Positions 1 to 8,630 of a DNA stretch of 64,000 nucleotides are shown one piece after another. The position numbers and the translations under genes are program-made. The notes under the pieces were generated by a model. That model saw nothing but the letters and a program-made list of their open reading frames with translations, was not told where the DNA came from and searched no databases. Origin of the DNA: Blautia hansenii (lineage in GTDB: Bacteria > Bacillota > Clostridia > Lachnospirales > Lachnospiraceae); the NCBI RefSeq assembly GCF_013304445.1, contig NZ_JAAITA010000007.1, positions 62,001-126,000 on the forward strand, given 5' to 3'. The stretch's first letter is position 1; each line of letters begins with the position of its first letter.

Positions 1-919
1 GCGGGATGAGCATGAAATGGCAGTGCTGGAAATGGGTATCAGCGATTTTGGAGAAATGCACCGGCTGGCGAAGATTGCCAGACCGGATACTTGCGTGATT
101 ACCAACATTGGTCTGTGTCATCTGGAATTTCTCAAATCCAGAGACGGTATTTTAAAGGCCAAGACGGAAATTTTTGATTATCTGCGGGAAGACGGTCACA
201 TTCTTTTAAACGGAGATGACGATAAACTGGTAACCGTACAGGAAGTAAAAGGGATTCAGCCGGTATTTTTCGGGATTGAGAATCACCAGGGTATCTGGGC
301 AGATGAAATCAAGCCGGAAGGTTTGAAGGGCATTTCCTGCCGGATTCATGCAGGTGAGGACAGTTTTGCCGTGCTCATTCCGATTCCCGGTCATCATATG
401 GTTTACAATGCCCTTGCAGGAACAGCCGTGGGTCTGACCTATGGTTTAACCTTGGAGGAAATCAAGGCAGGAATTGAAAGTCTGCAGCCGGTCAGCGGAA
501 GATTTCACATTATGGAAACCGACCGTTATACAGTGATAGACGACTGTTATAATGCAAATCCGGTTTCCATGCGGGCGTCTCTGGATGTACTGGCAGACGC
601 TTTGGGCAGGAAAGTGGCGCTGCTGGGCGACATGGGAGAACTGGGGGCTGATGAAGTGGAAATGCACCGGGAGGTAGGCGAATACGCGGTGTCCAAAGAC
701 ATTGATGTGCTGCTTTGCGTAGGTGATTTGTCTGCCCATATGGCCAATGCGGCGAAGGCGAAAGCGCCGGATAAAGAAGTGCTGCACTTTGCAGATAAAG
801 AAGCCTTGCTGGCGCAGCTTTTCCAGATTCTAAAAAAGGGAGATACCATTCTGGTAAAGGCATCTCATTTTATGGAATTCGGTAAGCTGGTGGAAGCGCT
901 GTCAGAGAAAACGGTTTGA
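1..919 (+). CDS. murF: UDP-N-acetylmuramoyl-tripeptide--D-alanyl-D-alanine ligase, 5'-truncated by window edge
   Basis: This is the C-terminal two thirds of MurF, the cytoplasmic ligase that adds D-Ala-D-Ala to UDP-MurNAc-tripeptide using ATP. The frame is open from base 2, so the real start lies outside the window. Visible family motifs are VLEMGISDFGEM, the TNIGLCHLEF segment of the Mur ligase central domain, DDCYNANPVSMRA (the DxYNANPxS signature) and the LLGDMGELG loop of the C-terminal domain. The gene ends just before a strong terminator, so it closes its operon. Family assignment is secure; only the N-terminal UDP-binding domain is unseen. Confidence 0.95.
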   Translation, partial: RDEHEMAVLEMGISDFGEMHRLAKIARPDTCVITNIGLCHLEFLKSRDGILKAKTEIFDYLREDGHILLNGDDDKLVTVQEVKGIQPVFFGIENHQGIWADEIKPEGLKGISCRIHAGEDSFAVLIPIPGHHMVYNALAGTAVGLTYGLTLEEIKAGIESLQPVSGRFHIMETDRYTVIDDCYNANPVSMRASLDVLADALGRKVALLGDMGELGADEVEMHREVGEYAVSKDIDVLLCVGDLSAHMANAAKAKAPDKEVLHFADKEALLAQLFQILKKGDTILVKASHFMEFGKLVEALSEKTV

Positions 920-959
920 AAATTTCCCTGATACAAAGTTGGATAGAAGAATTTACAAG

Positions 960-1018
960 AAGAATATTTATGTCTTTTCCATGCAGTGGTATGTTGGAGG
1001 CATAGATATTCTTTTTTT
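960..1018 (+). terminator. Rho-independent terminator after murF
   Basis: Arms at 960-981 and 995-1013 pair with a few G-U and bulged positions (AAGAATAT against ATATTCTT at the base), followed by a run of seven T at 1012-1018. It separates murF from the promoter of the symporter gene. Confidence 0.85.
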
Positions 1019-1057
1019 ATAAAAATACATTGCGTTATGATAAATACTTTGTAATTC

Positions 1058-1086
1058 TTGCGAAATGCTTTGTTTTCTGTTATAAT
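1058..1086 (+). promoter_or_regulatory. Sigma-A-type promoter of the symporter gene
   Basis: TTGCGA at 1058-1063 and a consensus TATAAT at 1081-1086 are separated by exactly 17 bp. The start codon follows about 60 bp downstream with AAGGAGG just before it. Confidence 0.75.
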
Positions 1087-1148
1087 TTCAGGAGCGTGCA
1101 TGGCTGTATGGCTATGGAAGATACTATAATATAAGGAGGACATGATAT

Positions 1149-2549
1149 ATGCTGAATGATATTTTAAGTGCAGTAAATGACTTTATGTATACCTATCTGT
1201 TATTGTTTCTGTTGGTAGGAACGGGCATTTACTTTACGGTTCGTACGCGTTTTGTACAGGTAAGGCTTCTGAAGGAGTCCTTTCGTGTATTAAAGGAAAA
1301 GGCAGGAGAAGAAAATGGGAAGAAACAGGTTTCTTCTTTTCAGGCTCTGATGATTTCCACAGCTTCCCGGGTGGGAACGGGAAATATTGCCGGAATTGCT
1401 ACTGCTATAGCAGCGGGAGGCGCAGGTGCAGTGTTCTGGATGTGGCTTATGGCTGTAATCGGAGGCGCGTCTGCATTTGTTGAAAGTACCCTGGCACAGG
1501 TTTATAAGGTAAAGGATAAAGATGAATTTCGAGGGGGCCCTTCTTACTACATGGAAAAGGCTCTGGGAAAACGGTGGGTTGGCATTCTGTTTTCCATCCT
1601 GTTGATTATCTGTTTTGCCTATGGATTTAATGGGCTGCAGTCCTTTAACATGTCATCCTCTCTGGAATATTACATTCCGGGATACAGCGATACCATTTAT
1701 CCAATGATAGTAGGACTCGTTCTTGCAGCAGGTACAGCTTTTGTTATTTTCGGAGGCGTACACAGAATCGGCTTTATTACATCTGTGCTTGTGCCTATTA
1801 TGGCAGGTACTTATCTGCTTATCGGACTTGTTACGATTTTAATGAATCTTACGGAACTGCCTCATGTGTTTTCCATGATTCTGTCTCAGGCCTTTGATTT
1901 GCAGGCTTTTGCAGGAGGAATGGCCGGAAGCGCAGTGGTTATCGGTATTAAGAGAGGTCTTTTTTCTAATGAAGCGGGTATGGGAAGTGCGCCCAATGCT
2001 TCTGCGAGCGCGTCTGTCAGCCATCCGGCGAAACAGGGAATGGTGCAGGTTCTGTCTGTTTTCATTGATACACTGCTGATTTGCTCTGCTACGGCTATGA
2101 TGGTGATTCTTTCAGGTGTGCAGGGAGAACCTGGTGTATTGGATGGCATTCCTTTTGTACAGAAAGCCATTTCTGCAAATGTGGGAACCTGGGGCATTCA
2201 TTTTATTACACTTTCTATTTTTGCCTTTGCCTTCAGCAGTTTGATTGGAAATTATTACTATGCAGAGTCCAATATTCTGTTTATTAAGAACAATAAGACT
2301 TTGCTTCTGATTTTCAGAATTAGCTGTCTGGTGGCAGTATTTCTGGGAGCCCAGGCAGATTTCTCCATGATGTGGAATATTGCGGATATTACTATGGGCT
2401 GCATGGCTACTGTGAATATTCTGGTAATACTGATTCTGGGAAATACGGCTGTGAAGGTATTAAAGGACTACGAGAAACAGAGAAAAGAAGGAAAAGAGCC
2501 TGTATTTAAGGCAAAAGATGTAGGGATTGAGCATACGGACTGCTGGTAA
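1149..2549 (+). CDS. Alanine/glycine:cation symporter (AGCS family, AlsT/DagA type)
   Basis: A 466-residue multi-pass membrane protein of the sodium:alanine symporter family, expected to import alanine or glycine with Na+. The N-terminus (TYLLLFLLVGTGIYFTVRT) and the conserved block SFQALMISTASRVGTGNIAG are typical of AGCS members, as are GGPSYYMEKALG and the LFSNEAGMGSAPNASASA segment near residue 275. The length matches the family. The start has AAGGAGG nine bases upstream. It is monocistronic, with its own promoter and terminator. Coupling to Na+ fits the Na+-type ATPase encoded later in the window, but the exact substrate cannot be read from sequence. Confidence 0.93.
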   Translation: MLNDILSAVNDFMYTYLLLFLLVGTGIYFTVRTRFVQVRLLKESFRVLKEKAGEENGKKQVSSFQALMISTASRVGTGNIAGIATAIAAGGAGAVFWMWLMAVIGGASAFVESTLAQVYKVKDKDEFRGGPSYYMEKALGKRWVGILFSILLIICFAYGFNGLQSFNMSSSLEYYIPGYSDTIYPMIVGLVLAAGTAFVIFGGVHRIGFITSVLVPIMAGTYLLIGLVTILMNLTELPHVFSMILSQAFDLQAFAGGMAGSAVVIGIKRGLFSNEAGMGSAPNASASASVSHPAKQGMVQVLSVFIDTLLICSATAMMVILSGVQGEPGVLDGIPFVQKAISANVGTWGIHFITLSIFAFAFSSLIGNYYYAESNILFIKNNKTLLLIFRISCLVAVFLGAQADFSMMWNIADITMGCMATVNILVILILGNTAVKVLKDYEKQRKEGKEPVFKAKDVGIEHTDCW

Positions 2550-2574
2550 AAACCCTATTTTATAAAGAATGAGC

Positions 2575-2645
2575 AACTGCCCTGCAGCGGCATATTTTCA
2601 GGAAAAGCTTTGTTCTGAAATGTGCTGCTGCAGGGCAGTTTTTTA
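2575..2645. terminator. Bidirectional terminator between symporter and acyltransferase genes
   Basis: Perfect 14-bp arms at 2575-2588 and 2627-2640 (AACTGCCCTGCAGC and its complement), extended inward with few mismatches, end in TTTTTT on the plus strand. It lies at the 3' end of both convergent genes; the plus-strand T-run is the better one. Confidence 0.85.
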
Positions 2646-3386
2646 TTCTGTCAAACCACGGTTCTTTTTCAGTGTTTCCAGAATGATATTCTGAGTATAT
2701 GCACCCAGATGTTTTTTGTCTTCTTTGTCCAACTGGTCCGGATACACAGGATTGCAGTATTCCACGACGACCTTGCAAGGCTTGATTTTCGGGAAATGGG
2801 ACTCGAAAATTTCTGCAGAATTGCTAATGGCAATGGGCACAATAGGACAACCTGCTTTGGTGGCAATTTTGAAACTTCCGTCATGAAAAGGCAGCAGTTC
2901 CAGTTCATCCTTTCCTTTGTTGCGGGTTCCTTCCGGGAAAATGCAGATGGAAATCCCGCTTTTTACTTTCTCAATAGCGGTAAGAATCGTTTTCATTCCG
3001 GCTTTAATGTCCTGTCTGTCCAGAAACAGGCAGTGCAGATAACGCATCCAGATAGAAAGCAGAGGGATAGGCTCCATTTCTTTTTTGGCCACATAGCCGG
3101 TCAAATCCGGGCAGAGCACATAGGTCAGCAGAATATCAAAGAAACTTCTGTGGTTTCCGATATAGAGTACCGCCTGGTCTTTCGGGATATTTTCGTGTCC
3201 GATAACGGTGATGTCAGCGCCGGTTACCTTTAAGATAAAGCGAAATACCGCCTGGATGATGCGCAGGGAACTGATGTCCTTGGCACGTTTGTTAAATTTT
3301 CCGATGACCCATTCCACCAGAAGGATAGGAATGGATAAAACCAGGTATCCGATGACACAGATACATACAAGAATAAATCGCAACAT
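2643..3386 (-). CDS. plsC: 1-acyl-sn-glycerol-3-phosphate acyltransferase (PlsC family)
   Basis: A 247-residue membrane-associated acyltransferase that would acylate lysophosphatidic acid to phosphatidic acid in phospholipid synthesis. An N-terminal hydrophobic segment (LVCICVIGYLVLSIPILLV) is followed by the catalytic NHRSFFD (HX4D, about residue 78) and by the substrate-binding FPEGTRNKG motif near residue 151. Length and motif spacing are normal for PlsC. It is transcribed alone on the minus strand, convergent with the symporter gene. Acyl-donor preference is not visible. Confidence 0.93.
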   Translation of the reverse strand: MLRFILVCICVIGYLVLSIPILLVEWVIGKFNKRAKDISSLRIIQAVFRFILKVTGADITVIGHENIPKDQAVLYIGNHRSFFDILLTYVLCPDLTGYVAKKEMEPIPLLSIWMRYLHCLFLDRQDIKAGMKTILTAIEKVKSGISICIFPEGTRNKGKDELELLPFHDGSFKIATKAGCPIVPIAISNSAEIFESHFPKIKPCKVVVEYCNPVYPDQLDKEDKKHLGAYTQNIILETLKKNRGLTE

Positions 3387-3578
3387 GATAAGTACCTTTT
3401 CCTTTTTGATAATGTAATGTTAAGAATATTTTGTGAAATACTTTTATTATAATGAATGCGCAAGGGATATGCAAGGGAAAACACCATATGTGGCAGCCTG
3501 TATTTGTTTTTTCTGTTATATTTTCTCTCTGCCCCGCATACATTTAGGATAAGGCTAGTAAAGTGAAGGCGGCAAATC

Positions 3579-3989
3579 ATGGGAAAAAGGACAGCAGGGC
3601 TTTTGTTACTGGTGCTGTTTTCCTGCTTTTTGTATGGCTGCAGTATTGAAAAAGTAAGGGCAGGGGACGGAATAAAGCCGGAATATACGGTGATGAAAGA
3701 GGCGGATTTTCCGGAAAAGGTGAAGGAACTGATTGCCAAGAATCAGGAAACAGAATTTCAGATGACCTATCAGGACGCGGGCTATCTCTATCTGCTGAAG
3801 GGATACGGAAAGCAGGAAACCGGTGGATACAGTATACAGATTGAGGATTTGTCTCTCTGGGAAAATGCCATTCACCTGCAGACGGTGCTTATAGGCCCCA
3901 AGGACGGGGAAGAACTGAAAGAAGAGCCTTCGTATCCTTGTCTGGTGGTGAAGATGAAATACCGGGAAGAACCGGTCATATTTGAATAG
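3579..3989 (+). CDS. Lipoprotein with PrcB-like C-terminal domain
   Basis: A 136-residue secreted lipoprotein: hydrophobic signal peptide followed by a lipobox ending LYGC (Cys21). The remainder (YLYLLKGYGKQETGGYSIQIEDL and a final VVKMKYREEP) resembles the PrcB C-terminal domain family (protease complex subunit PrcB-like). GAAGGCGG lies before the ATG. It ends 15 bases before the SPOCS-LysM gene, so the two are probably cotranscribed and may act together at the cell or spore surface; that functional link is inference. Confidence 0.7.
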   Translation: MGKRTAGLLLLVLFSCFLYGCSIEKVRAGDGIKPEYTVMKEADFPEKVKELIAKNQETEFQMTYQDAGYLYLLKGYGKQETGGYSIQIEDLSLWENAIHLQTVLIGPKDGEELKEEPSYPCLVVKMKYREEPVIFE

Positions 3990-4004
3990 AAAAGGGGTTA
4001 AGGT

Positions 4005-5564
4005 GTGGAACTGATAAAGAAAAAGGTAAGAATGTTAAAAAGAAAATGTGAAGCAGTCAGTCAGATTACGTTTGATGAAGATTTGAATGTGCCGGACGTG
4101 AAACCGGACATCGGCAGAATGATTCAAAAAAAGGGTGATATTCAAATTGAGGATATTCAGATTTCAGAGGGAAGAGCATATATTACCGGCGCTTTGGCGG
4201 TCTGCCTTTTGTATGTCAGTGACAGCCAGGAACGGAAAATACAAAGCCTTATGGGGACTCTGCGCATAGGAGAGACGTTGAATCTGGAAGGGCTGGAAAA
4301 TGGAGACAAGGTACAGCTGAAATGGGATATTGAAGATTTGAGCGTGCAGCTGATTCATTCCCGAAAACTGAATATTAAGGCGTTGGTGACATTTACAGCC
4401 TATGTGGAAGAAATGCTGGAGACCGCCCTGCCCATCAGCGTGGAGGATGAGGAAATTTCTAAGAAAAAACAGGAGATTTCCGTTATGGGGGCGGCTGTAC
4501 ATAAAAAAGACACCATGCGGGTAAAAGAAGACATAGCTTTAAGTTCCAACAAGCCGGATATTTATGAACTGCTGTGGAATACGGTAGAAATTCGCGGGCT
4601 GGATATTCGGGCAGAAAATGACAAAATCGGAGTGAAGGGTGAACTTTTTGTTTTTGCCCTTTACAGCGGAAATGATGACAACAATTCTCTTCAGTGGCTG
4701 GAACATTCGGTGCCCTTTTATGAAGAGGTGGAATGTCCGGGCTGCAGCAGTGACATGATTCCCAACGTGGAAATTGCAGTGCCCCAAAGTGATTTAAAGG
4801 TGAAACAGGACGAGGACGGAGAAGAACGGATTATCAGCGTGGATACAGTGCTGGAGCTGGAAATGAAGATTTATGAGGAGGAAGAATTGTCTCTGCTTAT
4901 GGACGTATACACCCCGGTACGGGACTGCCAGGCCATACGGGAAAAGCAGAAGCTGGAAAACCTGCTGGTGAAGAATTTTTCCAAATGTAAAGTCAATGAC
5001 CGGATAAAGACGGAGAACAGCCAGGGGAAAATTCTGCAAATCTGCCACAGTGACGGCAATGTAAAGGTAGACAGTACCCGGATTGTGGAAAACGGCATAG
5101 AGACGGAAGGTGTAGTACGGGTGCGGATTCTGTACATTGTCAGCGATGATGAAATGCCTTTTTATGCCATGGAAACCATGATACCTTTTACTCATGTCAT
5201 TGAGGCGAAAGGCATCAACGAGCAGTGTGTTTACCATTTGCGGACAGATTTGGAACAGCTTTCCACCACCATGATTGACAGCGACGAAATCGAAGTGAAG
5301 ATTGTGATGAATCTTAATGCGCTGGTGATGAATCAGACGGAAATGGGGATTATCCGGGAAATTGAAGAGCGGGAGCTGGACCGGGAAAAGCTGAGAAGCA
5401 TGCCCGGAATCGTGGGGTATCAGGTGCAGCAGGGCGATACCCTGTGGGATATTGCCAAGAAATTTTATACTACCATTGAGAATATTATGGAACTAAACGG
5501 GCTGGAGAGTGAGGAAGTGAAACCGGGGGACGGTCTGTTATTGATGAAAAAGGTGGAGAGATAG
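4005..5564 (+). CDS. SPOCS (DUF3794) repeat protein with C-terminal LysM domain
   Basis: A 519-residue protein with two or more SPOCS/DUF3794 beta-rich modules (roughly residues 30-130, 160-290 and 330-430; note the repeated opening FDEDLNVPDVKPDIG and SSNKPDIYELLWNT) and a LysM domain at the end (YQVQQGDTLWDIAKKFYTT, about residues 472-516). In Clostridia such proteins are associated with the spore coat or peptidoglycan. The start is GTG at 4005 with AAGGGG upstream. No signal peptide is visible, consistent with a protein made in the mother cell and layered on the spore, though localisation is inferred from the family. Confidence 0.82.
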   Translation: MELIKKKVRMLKRKCEAVSQITFDEDLNVPDVKPDIGRMIQKKGDIQIEDIQISEGRAYITGALAVCLLYVSDSQERKIQSLMGTLRIGETLNLEGLENGDKVQLKWDIEDLSVQLIHSRKLNIKALVTFTAYVEEMLETALPISVEDEEISKKKQEISVMGAAVHKKDTMRVKEDIALSSNKPDIYELLWNTVEIRGLDIRAENDKIGVKGELFVFALYSGNDDNNSLQWLEHSVPFYEEVECPGCSSDMIPNVEIAVPQSDLKVKQDEDGEERIISVDTVLELEMKIYEEEELSLLMDVYTPVRDCQAIREKQKLENLLVKNFSKCKVNDRIKTENSQGKILQICHSDGNVKVDSTRIVENGIETEGVVRVRILYIVSDDEMPFYAMETMIPFTHVIEAKGINEQCVYHLRTDLEQLSTTMIDSDEIEVKIVMNLNALVMNQTEMGIIREIEERELDREKLRSMPGIVGYQVQQGDTLWDIAKKFYTTIENIMELNGLESEEVKPGDGLLLMKKVER

Positions 5565-5567
5565 AGT

Positions 5568-5609
5568 GCAGGAAGCCGTCGGCTATTGAAGTAGCCGGCG
5601 GCTTCCTGC
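5568..5609. terminator. Strong hairpin terminator, 18-bp stem
   Basis: Arms 5568-5585 and 5592-5609 pair over 18 bp with one G-U and a 6-base loop. The T-tract that follows on the plus strand is weak, but the hairpin lies between two convergent genes and probably serves both. Confidence 0.8.
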
Positions 5610-5616
5610 GTCATCT

Positions 5617-6111
5617 TTAAGGAGACTGGTTTTCGAGAATTTTTTGAAGTTCAAACATGTCGTTTATGTTTAAATAGGTTACCAGTCCATTGGTGTCCAG
5701 TTGTGCACTTGCCTCCACTTGCAGTATTTCTACATTTGCATGGATGTCTTTTACCTGTGTTGTCCAACAGAGCTCATAGTAATCGTTCTTATGGTCTATG
5801 GACAAATCTTTTATCTGAATAGTTTTGTCATTCATATAGGCCAATACAGCAACTTGATAGGTACCTGTGGACAAGAAATTTTCCAGTTCTTCTGAGGTCA
5901 TATGTGTTTCAAAGCGTTCATATACCCAGTCGGGAACGGTTGATGGAATTTCTGTTTGTTCGTACTGTGAATCATCGATATTTTTAAAAGTATTTTCTAT
6001 GACAGCAGTCAGATGTTTCGTAGAAAGTTCTTCTTTTTCCTTGCTGCAGCCAAACAGAACAGAGGACGTAAGGCAGAAGGAAGCGAGAAAACATAGTTTT
6101 GATTTATTCAT
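5617..6111 (-). CDS. Lipoprotein of unknown function
   Basis: A predicted lipoprotein of 164 residues, with a signal peptide MNKSKLCFLASFCLTSSVLF and lipobox LFGC. The start at 6111 is preferred over an upstream in-frame start at 6153 because AAGGGGGA sits six bases before it. The mature part is polar and acidic (TVPDWVYERFETHMTSEELENFL, then a beta-rich C-terminus); I do not recognise a family. It is divergent from the AgrC/AgrA-type genes with a shared 190-base upstream region, so it is a candidate target of that system. Confidence 0.7.
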   Translation of the reverse strand: MNKSKLCFLASFCLTSSVLFGCSKEKEELSTKHLTAVIENTFKNIDDSQYEQTEIPSTVPDWVYERFETHMTSEELENFLSTGTYQVAVLAYMNDKTIQIKDLSIDHKNDYYELCWTTQVKDIHANVEILQVEASAQLDTNGLVTYLNINDMFELQKILENQSP

Positions 6112-6303
6112 TTTCAATCCCCCTTGATAGAAATTACGTTTGCCGGATTTCATTGCGATTCTTTTATCTGTTGTTATAATTGTATCATGAAATTTATAAA
6201 GGAAATATTTTAGGAATATTTTGCTGAGTTTTCATCGTAATTGTTTTGCACAGGGTATGAATCGTACAGTTTCGTATTCTTATTCGTAAGAGGGGAGAAA
6301 AAT

Positions 6304-7623
6304 ATGAATTATGTGCAGATGCTTTTTTATTATCTTTTTAGTACGTTAAACTTTTATATTGCCGGTACAGTGACTCAAGACAGAACATTTTCCAAGAGAC
6401 GTAAGGTCTGTTTTTTCTGTTTTATTTTGATTTTGGTGTTTTTTACTGCCCCGTTTTTGAATCAGATTACAACCGTTTTTGGATTAATCGGTGCTATTTT
6501 TTTTATGATTTATAGAACACCCCAGAAGTTATCCAACCTTATTAGTTTTTTTACCGGATACTTGGTATTTGTCTGCATGGATTATTTAGCCGCGTGGGGC
6601 TGGCATCTGTTTTTGGGAGTTACATTACAAATGGTCAGGGATAGATACCTGTTTGTGCATATGCTCATATTTTTACCAAGTCTGTTTTTGACAGAAAAAG
6701 GAGTGCAATGGCTGCTGCACACGAAATTTCAGATTCAGCGTATTTCCGGTTTCCAACCTTTGTTATGGGGGATATTGGGAAACCTGGCAGTAAATGTGTT
6801 GATTTTTGCTGTACTGATTATTTTTGGAGAGCAGGTGGGGTATTCTCCGGAAATCATTACGTTTAACGGTATTCTGTTTCTGGCAGTATTTTTATTGAGC
6901 AGTGCACTTCTGACCGGAATTCTGCGGATAGAAAAAAGAGAACGTGAGTTAAATATGCAGCTTACACAGTATGAAAATCTTTCATCCTATACTCATGAGA
7001 TAGAACAGTTATACCAGAATATGCGTTCCTTTAAGCATGATTATATTGATATGCTTTCTTCCATGAAGTTTTATATTGACGAAAAAAATACAGAACAGCT
7101 TTCTCAGTATTTTTATACGAATATTTTGCCAATGGGAAAAGAAATGACCGGGCATGACCAACAGCTGGGAAGATTGGCTTTTTTAAAGAATGATACAGTA
7201 AAAAGTTTGATATTTTCAAAGATACTTTTAGCTTCCCAAAAGGGAATTCATGTGGAAGTTGAAATAAGAGAAATGGTAGAGGAATTTCCGGTAAAAGAGA
7301 TGGATTTACTTCGGGTTTTAGGGATTTTTTTGAATAATGCAATAGAAGCTGCACAGGAAACGGATAAAAAAGAGATTACTATAGCGGTTATTTCAGATTC
7401 TGAAAAAATTACAATTTTGCTTCGTAATTCTACAAATCTAATTTCCTTGCCTTTGAGCAGACTTTGTGAACGCGACATTTCGTCGAAGAAAAATCATAGT
7501 GGAATCGGATTGTATACGGCAGAAAATATTTTGAATTCATATGAAAATGTTCATTGGAATTTTTCTTGTGAAATGCCATACTTTTTAGTGGAATTGGTAC
7601 TGTATAAAGGGGGAGAAAAATGA
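6304..7623 (+). CDS. AgrC-like sensor histidine kinase (GHKL ATPase)
   Basis: A 439-residue membrane sensor kinase. The first 210 residues are hydrophobic with about six membrane spans; a coiled segment leads into the phosphoacceptor region (MRSFKHDYIDM, His near residue 245), then the N box FLNNAIEAA and the G box SGIGLYTAENIL. This is the AgrC/quorum-sensing kinase architecture that phosphorylates a LytTR regulator. The start at 6304 has GAGGGGAG ten bases upstream; the upstream in-frame ATG at 6241 lacks one. The stop overlaps the next gene (ATGA), so the pair is translationally coupled. No agrB or agrD is nearby, so its ligand is unknown. Confidence 0.88.
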   Translation: MNYVQMLFYYLFSTLNFYIAGTVTQDRTFSKRRKVCFFCFILILVFFTAPFLNQITTVFGLIGAIFFMIYRTPQKLSNLISFFTGYLVFVCMDYLAAWGWHLFLGVTLQMVRDRYLFVHMLIFLPSLFLTEKGVQWLLHTKFQIQRISGFQPLLWGILGNLAVNVLIFAVLIIFGEQVGYSPEIITFNGILFLAVFLLSSALLTGILRIEKRERELNMQLTQYENLSSYTHEIEQLYQNMRSFKHDYIDMLSSMKFYIDEKNTEQLSQYFYTNILPMGKEMTGHDQQLGRLAFLKNDTVKSLIFSKILLASQKGIHVEVEIREMVEEFPVKEMDLLRVLGIFLNNAIEAAQETDKKEITIAVISDSEKITILLRNSTNLISLPLSRLCERDISSKKNHSGIGLYTAENILNSYENVHWNFSCEMPYFLVELVLYKGGEK

Positions 7624-8354
7624 TTCAGATTTATGTATGCGAGGATAATCCGCAGCAGTTACGGTATTTTACGGAAATCATTCAGAAGTATCTGCTTATG
7701 CATGATTTCAGTCAGAAATTTGTTTTCGGAGCGTTAAATCCGAAGGACTTGTTAGAAGAGTTGGAGAAAAAAATTCCGGAATTCGGATTATATTTTTTGG
7801 ATATTTGTCTGGAAAATGATATGAATGGGCTGCAGTCGGCTAAGAAAATAAGAGAAAAAGACCCGTTAGGTGAAATTGTATTTGTTACTTCTAAGAGTGA
7901 ACTATGTATGTTGACTTTTCAGTATCAAGTCAGAGCCTTGGATTTTATTGTGAAAGATGATATGGAATTGCTGCCGGAGAAAATTTTGAAATGTATGAAA
8001 AGCGCTGAAAAAGTGTATCGCCAAATTTTGAATAAATCGGCTAAAAGTTTTTCTATTAAGCAGGGAGGAGAACGTATTTTCCTTAACCCAGATGAAATTT
8101 TGTACATGGAAACTTCCGGCGACGCTTCGCACAAGATAGCAATTTATACACAGACAAAGGTTTATCATACATATGGGACAATTAAGGAATTTGCAGCAAG
8201 TTTTGAGAAATATCCTAATTTTTTCAGATGCCATCAGTCTGTGCTGGTAAATAAAAATTATGTTCAAAGGATAGACCGGGGGCGAAAGCAGATTATTCTT
8301 ACAAACGGAAGTATTTGTCCGGTGTCGGTGAGATATCTTAGAACTTACAAATGA
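7620..8354 (+). CDS. AgrA-like LytTR response regulator
   Basis: A 244-residue response regulator: receiver domain (acidic CEDN at the N-terminus, phosphoacceptor Asp in YFLDICLEND, Lys in VTSKSE) followed by a LytTR DNA-binding domain (ILYMETSGDASHKIAIYT, then FFRCHQSVLVNKNYVQRID). It pairs with the preceding kinase by a four-base ATGA overlap. LytTR proteins bind direct repeats upstream of target genes; likely targets are the divergent lipoprotein or its own operon, but I could not find a convincing two-site repeat. Confidence 0.9.
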   Translation: MIQIYVCEDNPQQLRYFTEIIQKYLLMHDFSQKFVFGALNPKDLLEELEKKIPEFGLYFLDICLENDMNGLQSAKKIREKDPLGEIVFVTSKSELCMLTFQYQVRALDFIVKDDMELLPEKILKCMKSAEKVYRQILNKSAKSFSIKQGGERIFLNPDEILYMETSGDASHKIAIYTQTKVYHTYGTIKEFAASFEKYPNFFRCHQSVLVNKNYVQRIDRGRKQIILTNGSICPVSVRYLRTYK

Positions 8355-8630
8355 GCAGCTATCCAATTTGCAGAAAGTGATCCTGTTAACTGCGAAACTT
8401 CTTCAAGTAATTTTAAATAAATGGATATAGATTGGTGCATTGTTCCTGCCTGAAATAGCTTGTTTCCCACTTCCTCGTGATTTATAATATAATTAACAAG
8501 CAAACACAAACAATTTCGAATGCATACAAGGATGGTGGTAACGCAAAACGGATGTCATTTCACAGAAGATAAAATCAATCAAAGTACATGAGACAACACT
8601 ACATAAGCAAGCATAAGTGAGGAATGTTTC
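8355..8630. other. Intergenic region without a recognisable gene
   Basis: AT-rich spacer between the regulator gene and the nuclease gene. It holds a 7-bp inverted repeat (GCTTGTT at 8458-8464, AACAAGC at 8495-8501) of unclear role and no clear promoter. A nine-codon ORF starting at 8351 overlaps the end of the regulator but has no independent support. Confidence 0.4.

Noticed and set aside
6243-6275. Possible LytTR binding repeat (ACAGTTTCG with an upstream GTT site)
   Set aside because: Only one half matches the known pattern and the spacing of 26 bp between GTT cores is not the usual 21-22.
8351-8380. Nine-codon ORF (MSSYPICRK) at the end of the AgrA-type gene, as a signal peptide candidate
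   Set aside because: Overlaps the regulator gene, has no ribosome binding site and no AgrD-like features.
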